A stretch of 8,001 bases of DNA from an uncultured Thermoleophilia bacterium (GCA_903921965.1 CAIXSE010000269.1:1-8001); one strand, 5' to 3'. Positions 1 through 6,073 are shown, counted from the stretch's first letter. Translations and numbers: made by a program. Notes: a model not told the origin generated them from the letters alone.

Positions 1-288
1 GTTCGAGAACTGTCCGAGGGCGCGGAACGCCGACGCGTCGAACGTGGGCGCCGTGAGCGTCGGCTTCGGCCAGTACCCCGCCAGCTGGCTCATGTAGTAG
101 TCCATCGCCCCCTCGGCGACGCCGAACGCCTTGGTCCGCGTCCTCTCCTGCGCCGTGTTGGACTGGACGTTGGCGGTGATCATCACGAGGGTCGAGGCGA
201 GGATCGCCAGCGCCGCGAGGACGCCGATGACGAACACCAGGCCGAACCCCGACTGATCGCTGAGGCGCTGTCTGCCGCGGGCCACCAT
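1..288 (-). CDS. PilX/GspK-like minor prepilin, N-terminal part (3' end outside window)
   Basis: Only the first 96 codons are present and the frame runs open off the left edge. The start is ATG at 288-286; the second codon is GTG, so the start could be off by one residue. A basic, polar leader (about 14 residues ending SDQSG) is followed by a hydrophobic helix from F15 to about residue 38 (GFGLVFVIGVLAALAIL). This is the layout of a class III prepilin signal, with cleavage predicted between G14 and F15. Mature position 5 is Phe, not the usual Glu, as is typical of PilX/GspK-type tip subunits. The segment after the helix (TAQERTRTKAFGVAEGAMDYY) resembles the PilX N-terminal region. The gene starts 4 nt after the stop of the PilW-like gene. 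A GGTGA element overlapping that stop can serve as ribosome binding site, so translational coupling is likely. Family assignment is good; exact subtype is uncertain because most of the protein is missing. Confidence 0.8.
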   Translation of the reverse strand, partial: MVARGRQRLSDQSGFGLVFVIGVLAALAILASTLVMITANVQSNTAQERTRTKAFGVAEGAMDYYMSQLAGYWPKPTLTAPTFDASAFRALGQFSN

Positions 289-292
289 GCCG

Positions 293-1063
293 TCACCGCT
301 GGTTGCGAAGCTGGGCCGTGGTCTGAAGGTCGGCGTAGATCGGCGCCTGGCCCGGCACCAGGTCGTCGATGATGCGGATGGTCACGGCGATCGTGTTGGT
401 GCGGTCGTTCAGCCCCGTCCCGCCGACGGTGGAGTTGTAAGCGTGATCGGCGGTCACGAGGTTGCCGCTGTCGTCGTAGTACGTGTACAGGAACAGCGGG
501 GTCGGGCTGCTCGGGCTCATCGAGTAGTTCACGACGTTGCGGATCATGAGCGTCGCGCCTTCCCCGGTCTGCTGCTCGGAGAGCGGCCACCCGGCGGGGG
601 TGTCGGGGATCGGGTTCATCGTGACGCCGGTGATTGCGCCGTTGTTGTTCACGTCGTCGAACCGCCAGATGGTCCGGTCGCTGTAGAGGCGGTACATCAC
701 CATGTGCGGCTTCAGGCTCGAGGTCGTGTTGCCGCTGCGGTTGAACGTCGTGTAGAACGCGACCCAGAACGCCCGGGCACGCGAGAGGACCGGGTCGGAG
801 GCCAGCAGCCGCGTCTCCCCGTCACGGATCTCGCGCTGCATGCGCGAGAGCGCCTGACGCGCGTCGTCGCGCTGCTTGCTGCTCCTGGTCGAGTACGAGT
901 ACGAACTCTGGAGCGCGAACCAGCCCATCAGGATCATCGTCGTGATGATCGTCATCACCGACATGGCGATGAGCAGCTCGATGAGCGAGACACCCGCCCG
1001 GCCGGCCCACCTGCGCCGGCGGGCCACAGGCCGGCTACTGGACGCTGACACTGGCGTTCGCAT
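293..1063 (-). CDS. PilW/PulJ-like minor type IV prepilin
   Basis: The product is 256 residues. A basic leader (RRRRWAGRAG) is followed by VSLIELLIAMSVMTII, a textbook prepilin peptidase site: cleavage between G24 and V25, Glu29 as the conserved mature E5, and a hydrophobic helix of about 22 residues. The amphipathic continuation (QRDDARQALSRMQREIRDGE, about 64-83) is typical of PilW/PulJ/GspJ minor pilins. The rest is a Ser/Thr/Asn-rich globular domain without cysteines. Residues 136-146 contain an Asp/Asn/Gly loop (D137, N139, N141, G142) that could be a loose metal-binding turn. Expected role: inner-membrane-anchored minor subunit that primes or caps a type IV pilus or type II-like pseudopilus. 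The ATG at 1063 is preferred because GGGGTGA lies 9 nt upstream. This makes the start overlap the end of the upstream PilV-like gene by 29 nt. In-frame GTG codons at 1051 and 1027 are possible alternatives but lack a comparable ribosome binding site. Confidence 0.9.
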   Translation of the reverse strand: MRTPVSASSSRPVARRRRWAGRAGVSLIELLIAMSVMTIITTMILMGWFALQSSYSYSTRSSKQRDDARQALSRMQREIRDGETRLLASDPVLSRARAFWVAFYTTFNRSGNTTSSLKPHMVMYRLYSDRTIWRFDDVNNNGAITGVTMNPIPDTPAGWPLSEQQTGEGATLMIRNVVNYSMSPSSPTPLFLYTYYDDSGNLVTADHAYNSTVGGTGLNDRTNTIAVTIRIIDDLVPGQAPIYADLQTTAQLRNQR

Positions 1064-2756
1064 TGTTGATCGTCACCCCGTAGGCCGTAGCCTTGGACGT
1101 GTCCAGCGGGTTCTTGCCGTACACCCAGACGTTGTAGTTGCCGTTGGGCAGCCCCGAGAACAGGATGCTCGCGTACCCTGCGAGCGCTGTGCCCGTGGCG
1201 GACGGCGTGGGCGACGTGGAGCCGCTCTGGCTGTAGTAGAGGGTGTTGCCCACGTTGGAGAGCCACACGTAGAGGGCCGGGTTCTTGGCGTTCGTCACCG
1301 TGAGCGTGAACGTGGTGGTGGGGGTGTTGGTCGTGGCGCTCTGGACGGTGCTGGGGTCGGACACGTTGAGTGCCACGTCCCTTGCGGTGACGCGGTAGTA
1401 GTACGTCTTGCCCGCCCCGACCGAGTCGTTGTACGTCAGCGTGACGGCATCGGCGGTCGTGGCCAGGGGCTGCGTGCCCCAGTTCGAGCCGTCGGCGCTG
1501 CGCCAGACCTGGTAGTCCTTCACCCCCGTACCGGTGTCGGTGGACGCGTTCCACGTCAGCTGGATCACCCCGGCGCCGACGACGTCGTGCGTGATGCTGC
1601 CCCACGTCGGCGCGGTCGGCGGGGTGGTGTCCCCGGTGGGGGCGAGCGTCGTGGTCTTGACGGGGGAGCAGCGCGCGCTCTCCACCCCGGAGGCGTTCAC
1701 GGACGAGACCTCGTACCAGTAGTCGGTCGAGGAGACGAGCGGCGAGTCGGTCAGCTGCGGCGTGGCCGGCGCACCGACGAGAGTGAACGGGCCCCCGGCC
1801 GACGTGGCCCTGTACACCTTGTAGCTCGCCGCGGTGGGGACGGCGGCCCACGTCAGGCTCGCCTGGGTGACGCCCGGCGTGACCGTCAGGCCCGTCGGCG
1901 CGGCGGTGGTGATGTTCCGCGCCAGGACGAAGAAGAAGCGGTCGGTGGCTCCGAGGTACGAACCCGCACCGGCGGCGGCCGGCGTGGCGGTGACGGAGTA
2001 GGTGCCGTCCAGCACCCCCGAAGAGTCCCAGTTCCACCAGAACGTGCTGGTCGACGAGTCGAAGCCGCAGGGCGCCGTGCCGTTCTTGGTCGAGTAACCC
2101 GGGATCGACGTGTTGTACACGAGCTGAGCGGTCACGAAGTTGCCGTTGGAGTCGTAGATCTGGAACTGGACGCTCTGGGTCTGCTGGCCGCGCCACGGCT
2201 GGGTCGGGATGGCGCTGACCTTCACCGTGGTCAGCGAAGCGCCGCCGAGGACGTTGTCTTCGCTCAGTCCCGGGTCCGTCCAGAACGTGGCGAGGGTGGG
2301 ACCCGCGTACTGGCGGTAGACGACGGTCTGGAGCACGACCGCCTTGACGGGCTGCGGGGGGGCCGTCCACGACACGGTGACCGTGACGAGCTTGTACTTG
2401 ATGTTGGTGTCGCTCGGCTTGTTGATCACCGAGTAGCCCACGGCCAGCTGCCTCGCGGGGTTGGCGGACACCGGCGCGGTCGTGCCGAACGTGCTCACCA
2501 GGTTGCTCTGGGTGATCGAGGCGAAGTCGAGAGACCGCACGCGCTCGATGCGGTCCTGGGCGGCGTTCAGGCCGGCCTGCCGGAAGAGGTCGGCCGCGTT
2601 CTTCTGCTGTGCGCCCACGAACATGGGCACGAGCGCCGCGAACGCGATGCCGGCGATGAGGATGGTGACGAGGAGTTCGACGAAGGAGAAGCCGCCGGAA
2701 CGCGCCCGCGAGGAAGCGGTGTGTCTCCCTGTCGTGCCGACCTTCCGGTCCGCCAT
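1035..2756 (-). CDS. Large PilV-like prepilin with Ig-like and two fibronectin type III domains
   Basis: The product is 573 residues, several times the length of a usual pilin. A basic leader ending RARSGG precedes FSFVELLVTILIAGIAFAAL. Prepilin peptidase should cut between G22 and F23, leaving Glu27 as mature E5 and a hydrophobic helix of about 22 residues. Residues 45-150 look like a PilV/PulI-type stalk and small globular part. About 170-275 is a beta-rich Ig-like region (SVQFQIYDSNGNF, then DGTYSVTATPA). About 286-371 and 380-475 are two fibronectin type III domains, each with the LTW...Y.VYR/VWR...Y.Y.V pattern; the second opens with the common DTTPPTAPT linker. About 482-573 is another beta domain (LPNGNYNVWVYG). 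There are two cysteines (C230, C363) in different domains. Likely role: minor subunit at or near the pilus tip that displays adhesive or carbohydrate/protein-binding domains. The ATG at 2756 has GGAG 5 nt upstream. It is the first gene of the three-gene pilin operon. Confidence 0.88.
   Translation of the reverse strand: MADRKVGTTGRHTASSRARSGGFSFVELLVTILIAGIAFAALVPMFVGAQQKNAADLFRQAGLNAAQDRIERVRSLDFASITQSNLVSTFGTTAPVSANPARQLAVGYSVINKPSDTNIKYKLVTVTVSWTAPPQPVKAVVLQTVVYRQYAGPTLATFWTDPGLSEDNVLGGASLTTVKVSAIPTQPWRGQQTQSVQFQIYDSNGNFVTAQLVYNTSIPGYSTKNGTAPCGFDSSTSTFWWNWDSSGVLDGTYSVTATPAAAGAGSYLGATDRFFFVLARNITTAAPTGLTVTPGVTQASLTWAAVPTAASYKVYRATSAGGPFTLVGAPATPQLTDSPLVSSTDYWYEVSSVNASGVESARCSPVKTTTLAPTGDTTPPTAPTWGSITHDVVGAGVIQLTWNASTDTGTGVKDYQVWRSADGSNWGTQPLATTADAVTLTYNDSVGAGKTYYYRVTARDVALNVSDPSTVQSATTNTPTTTFTLTVTNAKNPALYVWLSNVGNTLYYSQSGSTSPTPSATGTALAGYASILFSGLPNGNYNVWVYGKNPLDTSKATAYGVTINNANASVSVQ
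1073..1079 (-). promoter_or_regulatory. Ribosome binding site of the PilW-like gene, inside the upstream gene
   Basis: On the minus strand GGGGTGA is followed by 9 nt and then the ATG at 1063. It is complementary to the 16S rRNA tail and lies in the last codons of the PilV-like gene. It supports the overlapping ATG start over the later in-frame GTG codons. Confidence 0.55.
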
Positions 2757-2761
2757 AGCGT

Positions 2762-2765
2762 CTCC
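2762..2765 (-). promoter_or_regulatory. Ribosome binding site of the PilV-like gene
   Basis: GGAG on the minus strand is followed by 5 nt (ACGCT) and the ATG at 2756-2754. It fixes the start 22 residues before the prepilin cleavage site, a normal leader length. Confidence 0.6.
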
Positions 2766-2829
2766 AGCCCCTCGCCGAGGAACATCCTGGAGAGCTCACA
2801 GCCGGACCCGCGGCTCGCCCACTTCTCGC

Positions 2830-2856
2830 TTATCGACGCGATGACGAAGACCCTTA
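2830..2856 (-). promoter_or_regulatory. Candidate sigma-28/WhiG-type promoter of the minor pilin operon
   Basis: Read on the minus strand, TAAGGGTC (2856-2849) is followed by exactly 11 nt and then GTCGATAA (2837-2830). The FliA/WhiG-type consensus is TAAAGTTT-N11-GCCGATAA. The -10 element matches 7 of 8 and the -35 element 5 of 8, at the exact consensus spacing. Transcription would begin near 2823, giving a leader of about 65 nt before the PilV-like ATG. No sigma-70-type promoter of similar quality was found in the gap. The known involvement of WhiG in type IV pilus expression in a basal actinobacterium adds plausibility. This is a pattern match, not a demonstrated promoter. Confidence 0.55.
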
Positions 2857-2865
2857 GTGCGGAGC

Positions 2866-2879
2866 CGACGAAAACGTCG
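2866..2879. repeat. Short inverted repeat just upstream of the candidate promoter
   Basis: CGACG, four A residues, then CGTCG form a 5-bp inverted repeat. Relative to the inferred start near 2823 it is centred near -50, a position where activators often bind. The symmetry is directly visible; the function is a guess. Confidence 0.35.
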
Positions 2880-2884
2880 CCAGC

Positions 2885-2904
2885 GCTGACACGACACTGT
2901 CAGC
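2885..2904. repeat. Perfect 7-bp inverted repeat, possible operator
   Basis: GCTGACA, six bases (CGACAC) and TGTCAGC form an exact 7-bp dyad. Its centre is about 70 bp upstream of the inferred transcription start, suited to binding a dimeric activator. It could also fold as a hairpin in a read-through transcript from the UPF0182 gene. It has no T-run on either strand, so it is not a standard intrinsic terminator. Confidence 0.45.
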
Positions 2905-2951
2905 ACGTCGTCACCGCGCCCGCGCCGGGCATCGCGACCCATCTCTCGTGA

Positions 2952-2962
2952 GGCACCGTGCC
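2952..2962. repeat. 11-bp palindrome GGCAC-C-GTGCC
   Basis: A perfect 5-bp inverted repeat around one central base. It is followed by another small symmetric element (GGTCACC, 2964-2970). It sits between the tandem hairpins and the candidate operator. Alone it is weak, but it adds to the density of dyads in this gap. Confidence 0.3.
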
Positions 2963-2985
2963 TGGTCACCTTGGATACTACCCCT

Positions 2986-3015
2986 GACACCGGGTGTCGC
3001 GACGGAACATCCGTC
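2986..3015. repeat. Two adjacent inverted repeats (tandem hairpin candidates)
   Basis: GACACC-G-GGTGTC (2986-2998) and GACGGA-ACA-TCCGTC (3001-3015) are two perfect 6-bp dyads separated by two bases. They lie 92 to 121 nt past the UPF0182 stop. As RNA, the second has a 3-nt loop and could fold; the first has only a one-base centre, so it is more likely a DNA-binding dyad than a stable hairpin. Neither is followed by a U-tract. Possible roles are 3'-end stabilisation or processing of the UPF0182 transcript, or protein binding. Confidence 0.4.
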
Positions 3016-3040
3016 TACCAGGTCTGCCGGCGCGGCGGGG

Positions 3041-3090
3041 CGGGCCGGCGGAGCGGGCGGGTCCGTGGGGCGGGGCGGCGGAGCGGGCCC
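3041..3090. repeat. GC-rich direct repeat with G-quadruplex motif; C-rich in the transcript
   Basis: An 18-bp unit at 3041-3058 recurs at 3071-3088 with one mismatch, a period of 30 bp. The plus strand at 3055-3075 reads GGG, C, GGG, five bases, GGGG, C, GGGG, fitting the four-run G-quadruplex pattern with loops of 1, 5 and 1. The minus-strand transcript is correspondingly C-rich and G-poor immediately after the UPF0182 stop, the composition expected of a Rho loading site. The likely role is transcription termination or pausing between the UPF0182 gene and the pilin operon. A simple GC-rich expansion without function is the alternative. Confidence 0.4.
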
Positions 3091-3106
3091 CGCGCACGGG
3101 CAGACG

Positions 3107-6040
3107 TCAGGGCAGCGTCTGCAGCTGGCTCAGGGTCTGCTTGAGGAGCTCGATCTGGCGGCCGTACTCCGCGAAGTCGCCGGCCTTGAGCGCCGTCTGG
3201 GCCGCCTCGAACTGCTGGTTGGCCTGCAGGATGAGCACCTTGGCCTGCGCGGTGACCCCTCCGCCGGTGCCGCCGGTGCCGGGCGACGGAGTCGGCCCCG
3301 GCGTCGGCGTGGCGCCGCCGGAGCTCGTGCCCGGGTCGAAGCTCGAGCCGAAGGCGGCCACGAGCGCCTCGGCCAGGGTGGGCTCCATCGCTACCACCTG
3401 CTCCGCGTTCCCCTGGCCGCCGGCCGGCGCCGGCGCGCGGTAGAACACCACCACGCGCTTGAGCTGCGGCAGCTGCGTGCTCGTCGACTGCAGGTACAGC
3501 GGCTGCACGTACAGCAGCGAGTCCTCGATGGGCGTCACGAGCAGGTTGCCCATGATGACCTCGCTGCCCTGCTGGCCCCACAGGGTGCGCTGCGCGCTGA
3601 TCGTGGGGTCCTGGTTGATGGCGGCCTCGACCTGACTGGGCCCGAACACCGTGTAGCTGGACGAGAAGACGTAGTTCAAGGAGCGCCCGTAGGAAGGCAT
3701 GTCCGACCGGGCGCCCAGCCACGCGATCATGTTCTGCCTGCCGTTGGGCACGAACGGCAGCATCAGGAGGAACTCCTCCTTGGGGTTGCCCGGCAGCTTC
3801 ATGATCACGTAGTACGCGTCCATGCGCCCCGGCCCCGAGAGCGACACGTTGTCGGGGATCTGCCACTGGTCGCCCTTGTTGTAGAGCACGTCGGGGCTGC
3901 TCACGTGGTACGACGAGTAGACCTCGGCCTGGACGTTGAACAGGTCCTCGGGATACCGCAGGTGGTCGAGCAGCGCCTGCGGCATCTTGTCGCGCGGCGT
4001 GAACAGCGACGGGTACGCCGCCTGGTACGTCCGCAGCAGCGGGTCTTCGGGGTCGAAGACGAAGTACGTCATCGTCCCGTTGTAGGCGTCGACCACGATC
4101 TTCACCGAGTTGCGCAGGTAGTTCACGCCGCTCTGCGGGGTCGAGTACGGGTAGCGGTCGGTGGTCGTGTACGCGTCCTGCACCCACCACAGCCTGCCGT
4201 CGGCGATGACCATGTACGGGTCCTGGTCGAGAGCGAGGAAGGGCGCGGCGCTCGAGATGCGCTCCTGGATGGCGTTGCGGATGATGATCCTGCTGCGGCC
4301 CGTGATGGACGACGTGGTGAAGAACTTGATCGTCCCGAAGCGGAAGCAGAAGGCAAGCCGGTTCAGGAACGGGGAGATGGGGATGCCGCCGGTCCCCTTG
4401 TAGCTGTCGTACACGTCTCCGTTGGGGCCCGGGTAGTCGAACTCGCGGTCCTTCGTGTCGACGAGGCTGTAGCCGGTGCCGCGCTCTCCGTAGTAGATGC
4501 GCGGCTGCGTGATCTCGAGGCCCTTGACGCTCTGCGGCGGGATGTCCTGCACGAGGAAGTCGGGCGACCCGTCGTTGGTCACCTGGTTCACGGCCGACAT
4601 GGCGACGCCGAAGCCGTGCGTGTACGTGATGTGCTGGTTGACCCACGTCTGCGCCTGCGAAGGCAGCCCGTCGATGTTGAGCTCGCGGGCCGAGAGCATG
4701 GTCTCGCGGTACACGTTGTTCACGGTGTAGCGGTCCACGTCGGCGTCGAGGAAGGCGTAGTACGGGCGCAGCTCCTGCAGCTGCCGGTAGCTGGTGACGA
4801 GTGTGTTCGGGTCCCACAGGCGGATGTTGCGCAGCGTGGGCTGGTTGGCCTCGAGCTTGGCCGGCGTGAGCGGGGTCTTGGGCGAGAGCGGCTGCTGCTG
4901 GATCTCCTCGAGCTTGTACGCGGCCTTGGTGGCGGCCATGTTGCCGGCGATGTAGCTGCGCTCCTTCGTCAGCTGGTTCGGGTTGACGATGAGCGACTGG
5001 TACGCGGCCGGCACGATGCCGCGCAGGACGATGAGGGCGACGATCCACACGCCGATGGCGAGCGGCCACCACTGACGGCGGCGCCACACGTTCCAGATGA
5101 GCACCGCCGCGAGCGCGAAGGCGACCGCCATGAGCACGTACATCATGGGCAGGCGCACGTGCACGTCGGTGTAGCCGGCGCCGTACACCGCACCTGCCGT
5201 GGAGTACAGGAGCTTCCAGCCGCGGAAGAGCTGGCCGATGCCCGTGACGACGAAGATCGCGGCCAGGATGGCCGAGAGGTGGGCCACGGCGCGGCCGCCC
5301 AGCTTGAGGTCGATCTGCGGGATCTGGGTGGGCGTGCGCGCGGCGCCGAAGGGGTTCCGCGGGTCGGTGAAACGCGGCTGGCCCTGCTGGGCCGCCGGCG
5401 CGGGCTTCGCGATGAAGTCGATGCCGCCCATGATCAGGTGCATGACGGCGGTGAAGACGAGCGCCGCGACCAGCGCGCCGAAGACCAGGTTCTGCACCGC
5501 CTGCCACACCGGCAGCGAGAACACGTAGAAGCTCACGTCCTTGCCGAAGATGGGGTCGGTCGCCCCGAATGGCACCTGCCTGATGTAGAGCAGGAAGGTC
5601 TGCCAGTCCGACGAGAGCGAACTGGCGGCGACGAAGGAGGCCAGCAGGCAGACGGCCAGTCCGCCCCAGCCGACCCACCGCTTCACCCGGTCGCTGCGCG
5701 GCTCGAGCAGGTCGCCCGACGAGGTGACGCGGTAGCTGGGGGCCAGGCGCCGCGCCAGCTCCACGTTGGGCCAGACGATCGCGAAGAACACGGCGAACGC
5801 GATGAGCCCGATCACGATGTGCCACCAGAAGCGGGTCCAGAACACCGGCCTGAACCCGACCTCGCCGAACCAGAGCCAGTCGACGTAGAGCCCGAGGATG
5901 CGCCCCGAGAGTGCGAGGAGCACGACGACGGCCACCACGACCGCGGCGATGACGATGCGCCGGCGCCGGTGGTTGCGCGCCGGCGCCTTCTTCTTCGGGC
6001 CCTTGCCGCGCTTGGGGTCGATGGGGCGGACGTTGTCCAT
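3107..6040 (-). CDS. UPF0182 family (COG1615) 7-TM membrane protein
   Basis: The product is 977 residues, full length for the family. A short N-terminal tail rich in Lys/Arg (residues 10-28) is presumably cytoplasmic. Seven hydrophobic segments follow at about 29-46, 73-93, 125-144, 183-205, 253-272, 298-318 and 325-344. Family-like features include YVDWLWFGEVGF after the first segment and the FGKDVSFYVFSLP stretch before the fourth. Residues from about 345 to 900 form a large soluble region with typical UPF0182 blocks (for example RNIRLWD, FLDADVDRY, YTHGFGVAMS, PRIYYGE), probably outside the membrane. A Pro/Gly/Thr-rich linker at about 904-928 leads to a helical C-terminal domain (929-977, FEAAQTALKAGDFAEYG). 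The molecular function of the family is not established and none is assigned here. The gene starts 33 nt after the GGDEF gene; the ATG at 6040 has only a weak AGG four nt upstream. Confidence 0.92.
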   Translation of the reverse strand: MDNVRPIDPKRGKGPKKKAPARNHRRRRIVIAAVVVAVVVLLALSGRILGLYVDWLWFGEVGFRPVFWTRFWWHIVIGLIAFAVFFAIVWPNVELARRLAPSYRVTSSGDLLEPRSDRVKRWVGWGGLAVCLLASFVAASSLSSDWQTFLLYIRQVPFGATDPIFGKDVSFYVFSLPVWQAVQNLVFGALVAALVFTAVMHLIMGGIDFIAKPAPAAQQGQPRFTDPRNPFGAARTPTQIPQIDLKLGGRAVAHLSAILAAIFVVTGIGQLFRGWKLLYSTAGAVYGAGYTDVHVRLPMMYVLMAVAFALAAVLIWNVWRRRQWWPLAIGVWIVALIVLRGIVPAAYQSLIVNPNQLTKERSYIAGNMAATKAAYKLEEIQQQPLSPKTPLTPAKLEANQPTLRNIRLWDPNTLVTSYRQLQELRPYYAFLDADVDRYTVNNVYRETMLSARELNIDGLPSQAQTWVNQHITYTHGFGVAMSAVNQVTNDGSPDFLVQDIPPQSVKGLEITQPRIYYGERGTGYSLVDTKDREFDYPGPNGDVYDSYKGTGGIPISPFLNRLAFCFRFGTIKFFTTSSITGRSRIIIRNAIQERISSAAPFLALDQDPYMVIADGRLWWVQDAYTTTDRYPYSTPQSGVNYLRNSVKIVVDAYNGTMTYFVFDPEDPLLRTYQAAYPSLFTPRDKMPQALLDHLRYPEDLFNVQAEVYSSYHVSSPDVLYNKGDQWQIPDNVSLSGPGRMDAYYVIMKLPGNPKEEFLLMLPFVPNGRQNMIAWLGARSDMPSYGRSLNYVFSSSYTVFGPSQVEAAINQDPTISAQRTLWGQQGSEVIMGNLLVTPIEDSLLYVQPLYLQSTSTQLPQLKRVVVFYRAPAPAGGQGNAEQVVAMEPTLAEALVAAFGSSFDPGTSSGGATPTPGPTPSPGTGGTGGGVTAQAKVLILQANQQFEAAQTALKAGDFAEYGRQIELLKQTLSQLQTLP

Positions 6041-6073
6041 GCGCCTAGTATGAACCTATCCGGCCCGCGAGCG
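6041..6073 (-). promoter_or_regulatory. 33-nt gap before UPF0182 gene: weak ribosome binding site or short-leader promoter
   Basis: The gap is too short for a full promoter but could hold a -10 element, with any -35 inside the end of the GGDEF gene. On the minus strand it contains TAGGTT (a TANNNT match) 12 nt before the ATG and CATACT 6 nt before it. A start just downstream would give a leaderless or near-leaderless mRNA, which would fit the poor Shine-Dalgarno (AGG, then CGC, then ATG). Co-transcription from the upstream gene is equally possible. Confidence 0.3.

Larger units (their letters stand above)
2757..3106. other. 350-nt intergenic region, regulatory; no credible gene
   Basis: This separates the end of the UPF0182 gene from the start of the pilin operon, both on the minus strand. 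It is the only sizeable gap in the window. I see no coding sequence with family features in it. In transcription order it holds a C-rich repeat stretch (3090-3041), a pair of adjacent hairpins (3015-2986), a small 11-bp palindrome (2962-2952), a 7-bp inverted repeat (2904-2885), a 5-bp inverted repeat (2879-2866), a sigma-28/WhiG-like promoter (2856-2830), a leader of roughly 65 nt and a GGAG ribosome binding site at 2765-2762. No intrinsic terminator with a U-tract and no recognisable c-di-GMP riboswitch core was seen. Confidence 0.7.

Noticed and set aside
626..660. EF-hand-like calcium loop in the PilW-like protein
   Set aside because: D137, N139, N141, G142 and I144 fit the first half of a loop, but the acidic residue at position 12 is missing. 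Kept only as a remark in the gene entry.
955..2799. Second minus-strand frame over the PilV-like gene
   Set aside because: Out of frame with the prepilin signal and FnIII domains; low-complexity Arg/His/Gly translation.
876..2951. Open frame of about 690 codons on the plus strand
   Set aside because: Antisense to the PilV-like and PilW-like genes, with a biased Arg/Gly/Val composition and no domain pattern. The minus-strand frame has clear prepilin and FnIII signatures.
2975..2980. TAGTAT as a sigma-70 -10 element for the pilin operon
   Set aside because: Only 4 of 6 matches, no -35 at suitable spacing, and it would give a 5' leader of over 200 nt. The WhiG-type match is better placed.
2796..2990. 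Small minus-strand frame (64 codons) in the intergenic region
   Set aside because: It starts at a GTG inside a palindrome, has no ribosome binding site, is Arg-rich, and covers the candidate promoter and dyads.
2757..3106. c-di-GMP riboswitch before the pilin operon
   Set aside because: Looked for because such switches can precede pilus genes, but none of the conserved class I or class II core sequence elements is recognisable on the minus strand.
3015..5825. Open frame of about 936 codons on the minus strand in another frame
   Set aside because: It overlaps the UPF0182 gene out of frame, is Arg/Ala/Pro/His-rich, and lacks membrane segments or motifs. It is a shadow of the real gene.
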